Shown here piece by piece: positions 22,401 through 29,825 of a stretch of 64,000 nt of DNA. The stretch's first letter is position 1. The number at the start of each line of letters is the position of its first letter. The notes beneath the pieces were generated by a model. That model had not been told where the DNA came from. It made no database searches and saw only the letters and a list, made by a program, of their open reading frames with translations. The position numbers and the translations under genes were made by a program. The stretch comes from Trichobilharzia szidati (taxonomy: Eukaryota; Platyhelminthes; Trematoda; Strigeidida; Schistosomatidae). The stretch covers positions 86,255,256 through 86,319,255 of the forward strand of contig OX235271.1 of assembly GCA_944472155.2 (NCBI GenBank), in the 5' to 3' direction.

Positions 22401-23664
22401 GTCTCTGTACTTCATATCTTTCAACGGTTCTTCAACTGATATAATTATTATTGCATAGCCTCTTGAATGAAAGTATTAGTAAACGTTTCCTTACTCAGCT
22501 AGTCTTTTGTAATTCTCAATATACTGGTAAAGATTCTATGTGAATTATTTTGTGTTTTAGCCTGCGGATCATTTCACTCACTCAACTAATCAGGATAAGT
22601 CTATTGTGACACATAAAGTAGAAGATCATGGTCGAGACAGAATGAGTTCAAAGGACGCTCTATCTACTGGTTCAGTATCTGATTTCTTGAAAGATGTTTA
22701 TGAGATTGGTGAAGATGGGAAAGTAAGTTACAGTAACTAGAAAAAATACCATATTTGACACTATGTGCTCACATAGATTTAGGATTGATGAGTATTTATT
22801 GTTTCGTTTTTTTTTGAAGGTTTATTTTAAGGTGAGGTTTAATGCAAAGGGCTTTGACCCAGAAGATATAAATGTAACATCGAATAACAACCGTTTGGTT
22901 GTGCATGCAAAGAAGGAGACAAAAAGTGATGGTGGAAAGTCTACCCATGAATTCTGTCGCACAATTCAGCTTCCTCCGAGTGTTGAAGTTAATCAACTGA
23001 AATGTCGTCAAACAAATGTAAGTTATGAATCTACTTGTACGCAGACTGTAATCTTGGGGAAGAATATGCAGAATTTGTATACTGACTGCATGCTTTTCAT
23101 TATCTTTCTCTGATTTAGGATGGTGTTTTGATATTGGAGGCACCAGTAAAGGTTCCTGAGCACCAATCACTGACATTGAATGAGTCTGGCCAGATAGGTA
23201 TTCGCCCAAAATCCAGTGTTCAGCTCCAGACGGTCCCTTCTTCAAAGGTTCTTACCGTGAAAGGTGAGACAAACAGTGTGACGTCATTGTAACCTTCACG
23301 TTTCTTTTATTTCTCACATTAATTAAAGTTATCTATTGATTTTCCACTTTATCCAGGTACCAAGGGTTCAACGGTTTTAGATGATGGATCCGGTGGCAAG
23401 CGATTACACATAGAAGTTCCAGTAGATTCTACCTATAAACCTGAGGATTTGTGTGTAACTGTTGATTCTAATCGTGTTGTGGTTAAAGGACGTCATCAAA
23501 AGGAGCAGAGTGATGCTCATGGGAAGTCAGGTTCGTTCACCGAGTTCACTCAGTCGTATACAGTCTCTGAGATGGTGGATCCATTGTCTGTTTCTGCACA
23601 GTTGATAGGAAATACTTTGGTCGTGGAAGCTCCATTAGTGAAGCACAATGCCATTACTCACTAG
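16239..23664 (+). CDS. p40: p40-like egg antigen, two-domain small HSP (gene 1)
   Basis: This is a five-exon gene of the schistosome major egg antigen p40 family, a small heat-shock protein (HSP20) with two alpha-crystallin domains. Such proteins are cytosolic ATP-independent chaperones, and p40 is an abundant immunodominant egg protein in Schistosoma. Exons: 16239-16490, 22561-22722, 22820-23017, 23119-23263, 23357-23664. The product is 354 aa, the length usual for the family. Residues 1-138 form the N-terminal region (IPVNREPRSFEKQRRDLL near the start). Domain 1 is about 139-220 (FKVRF to LEAPVKV); domain 2 is about 271-346 (LHIEV to LVVEAPL). The start is fixed by homology with gene 2. All introns are GT-AG; phases are 0,0,0,1. 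Exon 2 is unlike its counterpart in gene 2. Intron 1 (6.07 kb) is filled with SINEs and PLEs; the other introns are 93-101 bp. Confidence 0.94.
16905..17092 (+). repeat. SINE family C (Smalpha-like) copy
   Basis: This has a Pol III-like head (A-box-like AGTGGTCTAGTGAATAGTG, B-box-like GGGTTTGAGCCTC near 16970), then a hammerhead remnant (GAGTCCTAAATAGGAC, then AAAA where GAAA is expected) and the end CCCACTGCTAGTTACCAT. It resembles the schistosome Smalpha repeat from established knowledge. The CTGATGA core is lost. It lies in intron 1 of gene 1, on the sense strand. Confidence 0.78.
17600..17740 (-). repeat. degenerate PLE terminal fragment
   Basis: This aligns by eye to 18200-18320, the 3' terminal region of the PLE. 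Shared blocks include the TACTTGATGATGTTTTGAAC segment against TACTGGATGACGTTTCGAAC. No coding part remains. Confidence 0.6.
17870..18110 (-). repeat. dispersed repeat D, partial
   Basis: This is the reverse-complement relative of the repeats at 325-835 and 61360-61875. It is recognised from the ATCATACCATGCGCGATAGATGCATT stretch near 17915-17940 (compare 61680-61702 on the other strand) and from the AGGTAGAATACTCTATTTACC region. Confidence 0.55.
18183..19155 (-). pseudogene. Penelope-like element, left inverted copy
   Basis: Read from 19155 down on the minus strand: RT with motif B (EGAAMELPISPVVADIF), motif C as RCVDDTF (Tyr replaced by Cys, both Asp kept) near 18895, then the thumb region (LLVLDCSVKRKEDGK, THSNRYLNF) and ALKLNNYPDNLVRKYVG. 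After that the linker jumps directly to the C-terminal end (DIWKILLPQRRQ), so the GIY-YIG domain has been deleted. A run of G at 18913-18923 coincides with a frameshift. It faces away from the copy at 19176-20047. Confidence 0.88.
19176..20047 (+). pseudogene. Penelope-like element, right inverted copy
   Basis: This is the plus-strand half. It starts at ALKLNNYPDKLVRKYVRK, continues through a polar low-complexity linker rich in Asn, Asp and Ser, then VVIPYKEGTSETLRRILN (19387-19440), then the GIY-YIG start NSVYLIPCND near 19545 and a recognisable C-terminal end (ITEALFVESTANTC and DIWKILLPQRRQ) to 19944. A frameshift separates the two main frames near 19520. The terminal 270 bp pair with 18183-18460. 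Confidence 0.88.
20150..22015 (-). pseudogene. Penelope-like element, minus copy with insertions
   Basis: This is a third PLE copy in gene 1 intron 1, read from 22015 downwards. It starts at a degenerate ALKLNNYPD block near 21990, then VMLPYKMGVPKTLCRVLN and NNLVYLI (21874-21689), which is the linker leading into GIY-YIG. The C-terminal end is recognisable only at 20380-20155. Between these lie a duplicated linker (21225-21510 repeats 21625-21910) and an inverted-repeat insert (20690-21235). Confidence 0.78.
20690..21235. repeat. inverted-repeat insert with 100-bp tandem units
   Basis: The ends (20690-20810 and 21125-21235) are about 110-bp inverted copies, sharing AGGCTGTACATTGGTGTATT and GTAGGAAAGTTCCAGAATAA. 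Inside, units starting at 20879 (GTGGCATCATAA) and 20979 (GTGGTATCATAA), and a partial third, form a short tandem array with a period of about 100 bp. There is no coding sequence. It could be a foldback element or the terminal repeat of another PLE. Confidence 0.65.
22140..22445 (+). repeat. SINE family A copy
   Basis: This is a nearly full-length plus-strand copy: head (GGTCGTGACCTGTGGGGTCC), tRNA-like part with B-box relic (GGTTCGACCAC), then CTGAAGAGTC followed by a deleted stem II. It ends about 115 bp before exon 2 of gene 1. Confidence 0.78.
22561..22722 (+). CDS. p40: p40-like gene 1, exon 2
   Basis: This exon has 54 codons, from PADHFTHSTN to the conserved end DFLKDVYEIGEDGK. The acceptor is TGTGTTTTAG and the donor GTAAGT. 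The first 35 or so residues do not resemble the counterpart in gene 2 (LILMNEMEHQVQDIK...), but the last 18 do. It was not marked by a long open frame and is identified by homology of its end and by its splice sites. Confidence 0.88.
22820..23017 (+). CDS. p40: p40-like gene 1, exon 3
   Basis: This exon has 66 codons covering most of alpha-crystallin domain 1, from VYFKVRFNAKGFDPEDINV to QLKCRQTN. It contains the beta-strand signature VRFNAKGF and the block EFCRTIQLP. Acceptor TTTTGAAG, donor GTAAGT. The length is identical to exon 3 of gene 2. Confidence 0.93.
23119..23263 (+). CDS. p40: p40-like gene 1, exon 4
   Basis: This exon has 48 codons plus one base. It holds the last strand of domain 1 (DGVLILEAPVKVPEH) and the inter-domain linker. 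Acceptor CTGATTTAG, donor GTGAGA, phase 1. Confidence 0.92.
23357..23664 (+). CDS. p40: p40-like gene 1, exon 5
   Basis: This exon supplies the last 101 residues (plus the split Gly codon): alpha-crystallin domain 2 (KRLHIEVPVD, YKPEDLCVTVDSNRVVVKG, EFTQSYTV) and the C-terminus LVKHNAITH, then TAG. Acceptor TTTATCCAG. Confidence 0.95.
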
Positions 23665-24036
23665 AAGAGTACGATTTAGCTCAAAATGACTATTATTTAA
23701 TTCACTCATTATGTTATGATAACCCAATACATATAGTTCATTAACCAAAAATGAATTCTTCTGTCTCTTGAGAATTGGTCAACTTTTTTATGGGCAACAA
23801 TAGGGTATGCTAGATTGGAATTCCATGCTTAAAGAGACCTTCTTCTGAAGATTATGGAAGTGACCATCTTTCTTTTCAGAATTTATGTCACAGATTACTT
23901 CTAGTTGTTGGAACTTGATTTCTGTTTTTAGTCATAGTATCATCTGAAACATTATATTACATGTCGTCTTTATTTTTTCTAAAGTAACATTAGGAGTAAT
24001 ATGTGCGTTTTACTTACTATTGGGTGGTAATTATTG

Positions 24037-24042
24037 AATAAA
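24037..24042 (+). promoter_or_regulatory. candidate poly(A) signal of gene 1
   Basis: An AATAAA hexamer lies about 370 bp after the stop codon of gene 1. The region between is AT-rich and free of repeats, consistent with a 3' UTR. Confidence 0.45.
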
Positions 24043-24194
24043 ATAACAGACTGATGATGAGTTATAAACTTTGTAAGTAACTTGAGCTATCGTATTTTTC
24101 ATAGACTATCATACGTGAAGTTCACTCACTTGTAATTCCTTCCAGCCATCTAACTACTTCCTTGAAGACCAATCTGCAGTCACTAGTTAACTAA

Positions 24195-24465
24195 CCGAAA
24201 GGAATGAAGATAGATTGGACACATACTGAGAAGATCGTTGAGTGATTTAACACTCCAGGCAGGCGCTCAAGTGGAACCCGCATGGAAGACGATGAGTTGG
24301 ACGTGGGTCTGAGTGAGCGACATGGAGGATATCATGTGAGGAGGTAATGAAAGCTTATGGGGAATCGTGGGGCCAGCTAAAAAGGATTGTAGAAAACAAA
24401 GCTAAATGGGGATAGGCTGCTGAAGCCCTACATTCCTCCAGGAACCCAAGGGAATAATTATGATA
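24195..24465 (+). pseudogene. RTE-like element 3' end
   Basis: This is an old 5'-truncated tail. Blocks shared with other copies: GATAGATTGGACACATACTGAG, AAGTGGAACCCGCATGG and the end CCAGGAACCCAAGGGAATAAT. Confidence 0.78.
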
Positions 24466-24659
24466 ATATGTTCTAAGGGGACAAAACCGTTGGGAGTTGA
24501 AGTACACTTCAAAACAAACAGTACCGTAGGTTATTATTTTACTTAATGGTTTTTAATAAGCAGTAGATAGAACCACGCTTAAAACACTGTGCTATATATG
24601 AACTTATGGTTCAGACTAAGGCTATTAATATTAATTTTTAAGAACTACTTTGTAGGGAT

Positions 24660-24840
24660 TTGATTTGTTTCATGTTTTGATTCCGGATTAGTGTCAGTCA
24701 GAGAACCATTGAAAACCAATGTGTATTGAACAACTATTTCGTCCTAGTTTTGGACTTCTCAGAAGTACTCATCAACGTGGGTTAGAAGCCTGGATCTTCC
24801 GGTTGCAATGCAAGCTAATGGACGATTTAGCCTATGAATT
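24660..24840 (-). repeat. SINE family A copy, degenerate
   Basis: Minus-strand copy. The complement of GTCC/GGAC and GAAA (TTTCGTCCTAGTTTTGGACTTC) is still visible, but the core is altered. Confidence 0.72.
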
Positions 24841-25169
24841 CCTGCTTTTAAAGTTTTTCTATGACTACTAGCGCGTCAGCCAACTGTTACTATATTTTGC
24901 GTACTCGAAGACTAAAGCAGAACAGCTGTTCGCAGTTACATAATCGCTCCATTATTCAAAAGTTAGTGCCATAAAACTCTACAGCTAACTTAAAATTTTC
25001 ACATGGGATACTAAATAGGCGAAAAATACTTTTTCATTCCGTCCTTTCTGAGCAGAATTTCGCGCTTCAAGCCCCGGGGATTGAAGTTTCAATAGATGTA
25101 GACTTGATATCCATAAATGTAGTAGTAATAGTAATAATAATAGGCTTTCGTTTACCCATACTCTTTCTT

Positions 25170-25350
25170 AAGTAGTCCAGTAGCTTAGTGGATAGCACAT
25201 TGGCATTTGAAGGGATAGGCGCTCGGTTCTAGTCCCAGTGAGTACACCATCACTCACTGAGGATCAGGTAAATCCAGTTGGCATGCCTCAACAAGACGAG
25301 ACATTTGTCCTGGATTCTACTGCTAACCACTATTATAAAAAATAATTCTA
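25170..25350 (+). repeat. SINE family C (Smalpha-like) copy
   Basis: It has a tRNA-like head (GTAGCTTAGTGGATAGCAC; B box GGTTCTAGTCCC near 25214), then a degenerate hammerhead. Both stem I strands are preserved (AAATCCAG and CTGGATTC), as is the cleavage triplet GTC. The CTGATGA core and stem II have decayed. It ends TACTGCTAACCACTATTA. Confidence 0.78.
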
Positions 25351-25409
25351 AGTTTCTAATCTTTGATCATGAACAGATTGGTTGTAAAATGAAGTTTTAC
25401 AGAAATTAA

Positions 25410-26285
25410 ATTATTATTATTCCCTTGGATCCCAAGTAGAACATAGGGCCTTCAACAGTACTCCTTCCTTTTGTCCTATTTTCTGTGGTCTTCTTTATTT
25501 GGACTCCCAATTGCCTATAGGCTTTCATCCCCTCCTCACACGATCTCTTCCATATCACACTCGGAAACATGCCCAACTGGTCATTTCCCGGTCGGGTTTG
25601 ACTGAAGAGATGGTCTGGCGCTTGATGTCATTCGATGGTCTCCTCAGCCTGTATCCAATACATCTCCATTTTTGTCACCATATCTTTTGAGCAATAGATT
25701 ATTGGTTGGTTTGTTCCCATAGATTCTTTTTGCTAGTTCTTTATGGCCTGTCATTTGGTCTTCAATCTGGAGCCAGCGAAGGCGGCTGTTGATAAAAGCC
25801 TGCAGAGGCCAGTTGGAAATGCTTTTCGTGACGTCATGACTACGATTCTGGCACACATGGAAGCAATGATTGACTTAACACAGGTGTTGAAAATCCGAAT
25901 CTTTTTCTTCATGTTGAGTGCAGTAGATTTTCAACCAGACTTCACAGTGATAAAGTTCTGCCTTGCCTTTCTGATTCTGTCTTGCTTTGATATCCGCATC
26001 AGTTCTGCTTCCTAGATAAGCGAAAGGAGTGACTTCTTTCAAATGGCTACCGTTGATAGTGACTGGTACTGGTTGTCGTTGGTTGATTGGGGTTATTTTC
26101 ACCACCTCTGTGTTCTCTACGTTAGCTTGAATTCCTGTCTTTGCCTCTGCTTCTTCAACCAGTTTGTTGGTTTTCTTTTGTGGGTGAGTGATGTTGTGCG
26201 ACCTTAGACACATATCATCCACGAAGTTCAGTTCTTCTAGATTCTCCTTATCTGCCCAGCGTATTCCTATCTTCTCGCTCCCCCC
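25410..26285 (-). pseudogene. RTE-like element 3' fragment
   Basis: This minus-strand copy starts at an ATT-type tail near 25415 and extends to the region after RT motif C (DDMCLRSHNIT, the DDLCLMSH block of other copies, near 26220). It also encodes VTPFAYLGSRTDADIKAR and WPLQAFINSRLRWL. It has many stops. Confidence 0.82.
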
Positions 26286-26344
26286 AAGAAGAGAAATTTT
26301 TATTTATTGATTTTTTGGTTGAATATAAGGTGTACGCATCTACT

Positions 26345-26890
26345 TACAACCTGACTGATAGAATTCAGTCTGCACCAAAGAGAGGACTAGACGCATCACA
26401 CTAGTCACTAGTGTCAAATCAAAATTTCCACTACAGTCCCACAGGAGGTCAATCGCGAGCCCGAATAGCTCAGTGGTAACTTCTCTCACTGCAGCACTGG
26501 GTGACGCGGGTTCGAATCTCAGAAGGGACATGAGTTCCTTCAAGGTTGCAGATACGCCTTGTTGAAGAGTGCCAACTAGCACGGAACCTAGGTCCAAGGC
26601 TTCCTGACGATTGCCTCCAACCATCTAATATCATCACAAAGGACTAGATGTATGACATTAGTTAATACCTACTGTCGAATCAAAGTACCCAGTATATTCC
26701 TACAGGAGGTCAATCGTGAACCCGAATAGCTCAGTGTTAACGTCTCTGACTGAAGCTCTTGATGAACTGGGTTCGAATTCCAAGCTTTCAGATATTCCTT
26801 GATAATGCGTGTCAGAAACCATGAAATTTAGTTTAGGCAGGGCTTCCTGTTGATTACCTCCAACGGTCTAATATACAGGGTACTTTGTAT
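26345..26890 (+). repeat. SINE family B head-to-tail dimer
   Basis: Two units lie in tandem with a 258-bp period (AGGACTAGA at 26382 and 26640). Each has a head (CTAGTG...TCAAATCA), a block AGGAGGTCAATCG, a tRNA-like segment (A box TAGCTCAGTGGTAA, B box GGGTTCGAATCTC near 26508), a hammerhead region and the tail GCCTCCAACC. In unit 1 the ribozyme keeps stem I (GCCTTG/CAAGGC), stem II (GTGC/GCAC) and GTC, but the core is TTGAAGA and GAAA is GGAA. Confidence 0.85.
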
Positions 26891-27284
26891 TACGATAGGG
26901 CACTGAAAATGACATGTAAGCTGAGAGTGAAATCTATGACAAAAACTCAAACCTAAGAGAATACTAAGACTAGTAACATATAGTATGATTATAGTCAGGA
27001 GTAAAAGAGAAGTATGCAGAAAAGAAATATTTCTTTTATGAATAATAACGCGGAAGATTTTTAGCTCAGGCTTATGATTTTGGTTGTTATTGTACTCACT
27101 GAGGTGAATGTGTTTAACTGTGGAGCTTTCGTCATCCATCTAGACAACCTTTTCAGTGCAAATTTCCAAATGAAGTGAATGAAATGATAACCCTCCTTCC
27201 CAATGACCTTAACTATGAATGGTTTTCTCAAGAGATTTCACTTCAGCCTCTATTGATCGGTTAACAGGATGTATCCAATGTGTT

Positions 27285-27390
27285 ACGTCTAGTCCTTGTT
27301 GTTGGTAACTTACCAACAAGCGCAAAACCTAGGTCAAACAGGGATTCTTGATTACTTCTTTCAGATAGCTAACACTTCAACCTTCTTCTA
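27285..27390 (+). repeat. SINE family B tail fragment
   Basis: This short piece carries CCAACAAGCGCAAAACCTAGGTC and degraded tail sequence. Confidence 0.5.
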
Positions 27391-27519
27391 CCATCACATT
27401 CAAGTTTATAGTCCATGTAGTGATTAAACTATTTAGTCGTAACTGAATTATTTCCTGAATATTATTCCATAATTTTCTTAATATTTACTATCTCCATATT
27501 TATAAACAGAATTACTTGT

Positions 27520-27780
27520 TATTATTTGTTGTTTTCTTGGGTTTTGAGTGAAACGAAGGGGTTCAGAAACACAGATCCATTTAACTTTATTCTCTGAAGT
27601 TTTTTCCACCAGGCTGCACAACGATACATAAAATTTTATTTCCTCTTCACATGATCTTCATGTCGCCTTCTAAACGATCCCCGACTCATTGCCTTCCATT
27701 CGGTTTCCACTCGGTGACCTGCAGCTTGATGTCACTCAATGGTCTGACTAAATCACCAAGTTACTAGAGTTCCCAACCAC
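27520..27780 (-). pseudogene. RTE-like element 3' end, very degenerate
   Basis: Minus-strand tail recognised by order of blocks: TTCTTGGGTTTTGAGTGAAAC, the CACATGATCTTCATGTCGCC segment and ATTCGGTTTCCACTCG. It is about 250 bp and heavily mutated. Confidence 0.55.
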
Positions 27781-28139
27781 AAAAATGCTTAAACTCTTCA
27801 GCATTTCTTATTGTTTTAATCATTCAGTTATATATTATGACCGACTGCATGAACTCGCGGGCATATTTAATTAGCTTTCAACTAAACGCTGTGCAATTCT
27901 TGAAAAAGGTGAAGTAAAAATGTACATGTGCAACAACACCATGTTACATGATATACTTGTTTTTATTGCTTTATGTGTAAATCCTATGCGAGGACTGAAT
28001 GTTTTGGAAAGCTGAAAATTTATATATTATGTGTTCACTTATTGTCTGGAATAAAGCCGTATCATTGTTATTATTATTATTATTAAAAAAGTGCATGTGC
28101 AATCCATCTCCATTTCTTTTGGGAAGCCTTCTGGGCAGT

Positions 28140-28580
28140 ATGCTCTTACAGGATTTCATCATGAGCTGGTATTGGTTAAAGAACTATTGGAAAACCTGGG
28201 AGTGCTGGACGGCTGTTTCGTCCTAGTTTGGGGTTCTAGTGAGAAGTCGTGACGAGTAGGGTGCAGCAGGTCGGGTGTGAGGACAAATACTTACCGAAGA
28301 CATTGGCTAGCGGTCGCGCTATGTCGTGAATTGGCAGAAGTTTGAATTCATGGGCCACTGGATCAGGTCCCAGTGGCTTAATGTTCTACAGAATAGCTCG
28401 CCTTGTAACCAGAAGGTCCTGGGCTCGAACCCCGTGTTGTGGGTGCGTGCTGCTAAAGAGTCCTAAACTAGGACCAGACAGATATCCAGTACTTTCATGT
28501 TTTCCAATGATTCTCTAACCAATGCCAGCTCATGATGAAATCCTGTAACCAATCAATCAAATCCCTACAAACCAATACTT
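28140..28580 (+). repeat. SINE family A, full-length copy with inverted tail
   Basis: From 28235 a full plus-strand copy runs: head TTCTAGTGAGAAGTCGTGAC, tRNA-like part (A-box-like GTGGCTTAATG, B box GGCTCGAACCCC), ribozyme relic, tail to AAATCCCTACAAACCAATAC. Directly before it (28147-28234) lies the tail and ribozyme 3' part of another copy in the opposite direction, so the two are head to head. The ribozyme core here reads CTAAAGA, and GAAA is lost. Confidence 0.85.
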
Positions 28581-28599
28581 GAATATCAATAGGCTCTTA

Positions 28600-28890
28600 G
28601 TTGGTTCACTGTCCGAATCCCTAGTTGACTATCCTTTCTAGTCGGCCGGCTGGCCGTTTGATCTTTACTATAAAGTCAGAGACAGCAAGTGTGGATGAAA
28701 GTCTTCAAGGATTTGTTAGAAGTGCATTTGGCTACGCGTGCACCAATTCTTTAATATACATAGAAGCATTGGCTGACTTGACACTAGTACTTAAAATTTG
28801 AACCTTGTTCCTTTTGCTGAGTTTAGAAGATTTCCAGACTGATTTTAGAGTAATGAACGTCTGTCTTGGAAATTGAATACAATACCAAAT
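28600..28890 (-). pseudogene. RTE-like fragment, degenerate
   Basis: Minus-strand remnant near the C-terminal region. Recognisable nucleotide blocks are GGCCGGCTGGCCGTTTGATC, TGACTTGACACTAGTACTTA and GAAGATTTCCAGACTGATTT. Confidence 0.6.
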
Positions 28891-29039
28891 ATAAGTGCGC
28901 CACAGTCATGTGGATATAGCCAATATCACCTATCCAATCCTTTATGGTACCGACTAAATATGGCCATTCAAATCTGCAGTTCAGCCATCAGGCAGTTCTG
29001 TACCTAGTTTTCTTGCTTCTTTGCTGACACCAGCAAGTC

Positions 29040-29430
29040 AAACGTGACCGACGGAATTCGGTCAGAACTAACATGAAAGAATAGATGCATCATATGACAC
29101 TGGTTACACTTCAGTCGTCAGTAACAACGATGGTACTGTTTACAAGGAGTAAGTTGCCTAATCTCACACCAAAATTTACCTGTTTAGCTGAATTACTAAG
29201 GGTTAAACAAGGTTTAAGAGTGCGTCTGCCGGGAATAAAACCCGTACCACCTATAGCGTGGTCGGCGAGTAATCTACCACCGGACCACTGACGCACAAGG
29301 TCAATCAATATACCAGAAGGAAATAACAAGCCCGAAAATTTCGGTGATAACATCTCTGGCTGCAGTGATCGGTGTTTGGATCCCCTAGAGGAATACCAGT
29401 CGTCTCACTGATGAGTGCAAATAAGCACGA
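29040..29430 (+). repeat. SINE family B, interrupted copy
   Basis: The head (GACCGACGGAATTCGGTCAG) at 29048 and the tRNA-like and ribozyme part (29296-29430) are separated by about 180 bp that include a tRNA-Gly-like segment. The ribozyme 5' half is perfect: CTGATGA, stem II GTGC/GCAC and GAAA at 29408-29430. The downstream GTC and the stem I partner are lost. Confidence 0.72.
29221..29295 (-). pseudogene. tRNA-Gly-like pseudogene
   Basis: This is a 75-nt minus-strand segment whose ends pair (TGCGTC with GACGCA). It has a D-arm/A-box-like TGGTCCGGTGGTAGA, an anticodon arm resembling tRNA-Gly (CTCGCC...CACGC) and a T arm CGGG/CCCG whose loop is TTTTATT instead of TTCRANY. The altered T loop and anticodon arm argue against function. 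Confidence 0.55.
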
Positions 29431-29494
29431 AACATAAATGCAGGACTACTCAATGACTGCACTCAAAAATATTATAATAATTGGATTAACTTTG

Positions 29495-29650
29495 ATTGTT
29501 GAATTTTCGTCACGAACCAACATCAGTTAAACAGATCACTGAAAACTAGAAAACACTGGATAACTGTTTCGTCCTATTTCGGTGCTCCTCACAAGCACGC
29601 AATCCCCATGTGAATATCAGTCGTCAGCTAACTGATGCCTACTGGATGGT
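29495..29650 (-). repeat. SINE family A copy, degenerate
   Basis: Minus-strand remnant with tail (GAACCAACATCAGTTAAACAG) and the ribozyme complement ACTGTTTCGTCC. The tRNA-like half is hard to see. Confidence 0.55.
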
Positions 29651-29654
29651 ATTC

Positions 29655-29825
29655 GTGAAGCTACAGTGAGAAGTCATGACCACTGTAGTCGACTATATTA
29701 AGGGGAAATGGATGTTCATCTAAGGTATTGCCAGTTGACAGAGTTAAAATGCAGGGGTCACTGAGGTCCTCCCTAAGTAGTTGAATGGTCAGTGTGCTCG
29801 CACAGGAATCGGCGGCCTGCTTAAA
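29655..29825 (+). repeat. SINE family A, 5' half (split by CR1 element)
   Basis: Head (AGTGAGAAGTCATGACCAC) through the A-box-like part (GTAGTTGAATGGTCAGTGTG). The copy resumes at 33206 after the CR1-like insertion. Confidence 0.7.
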
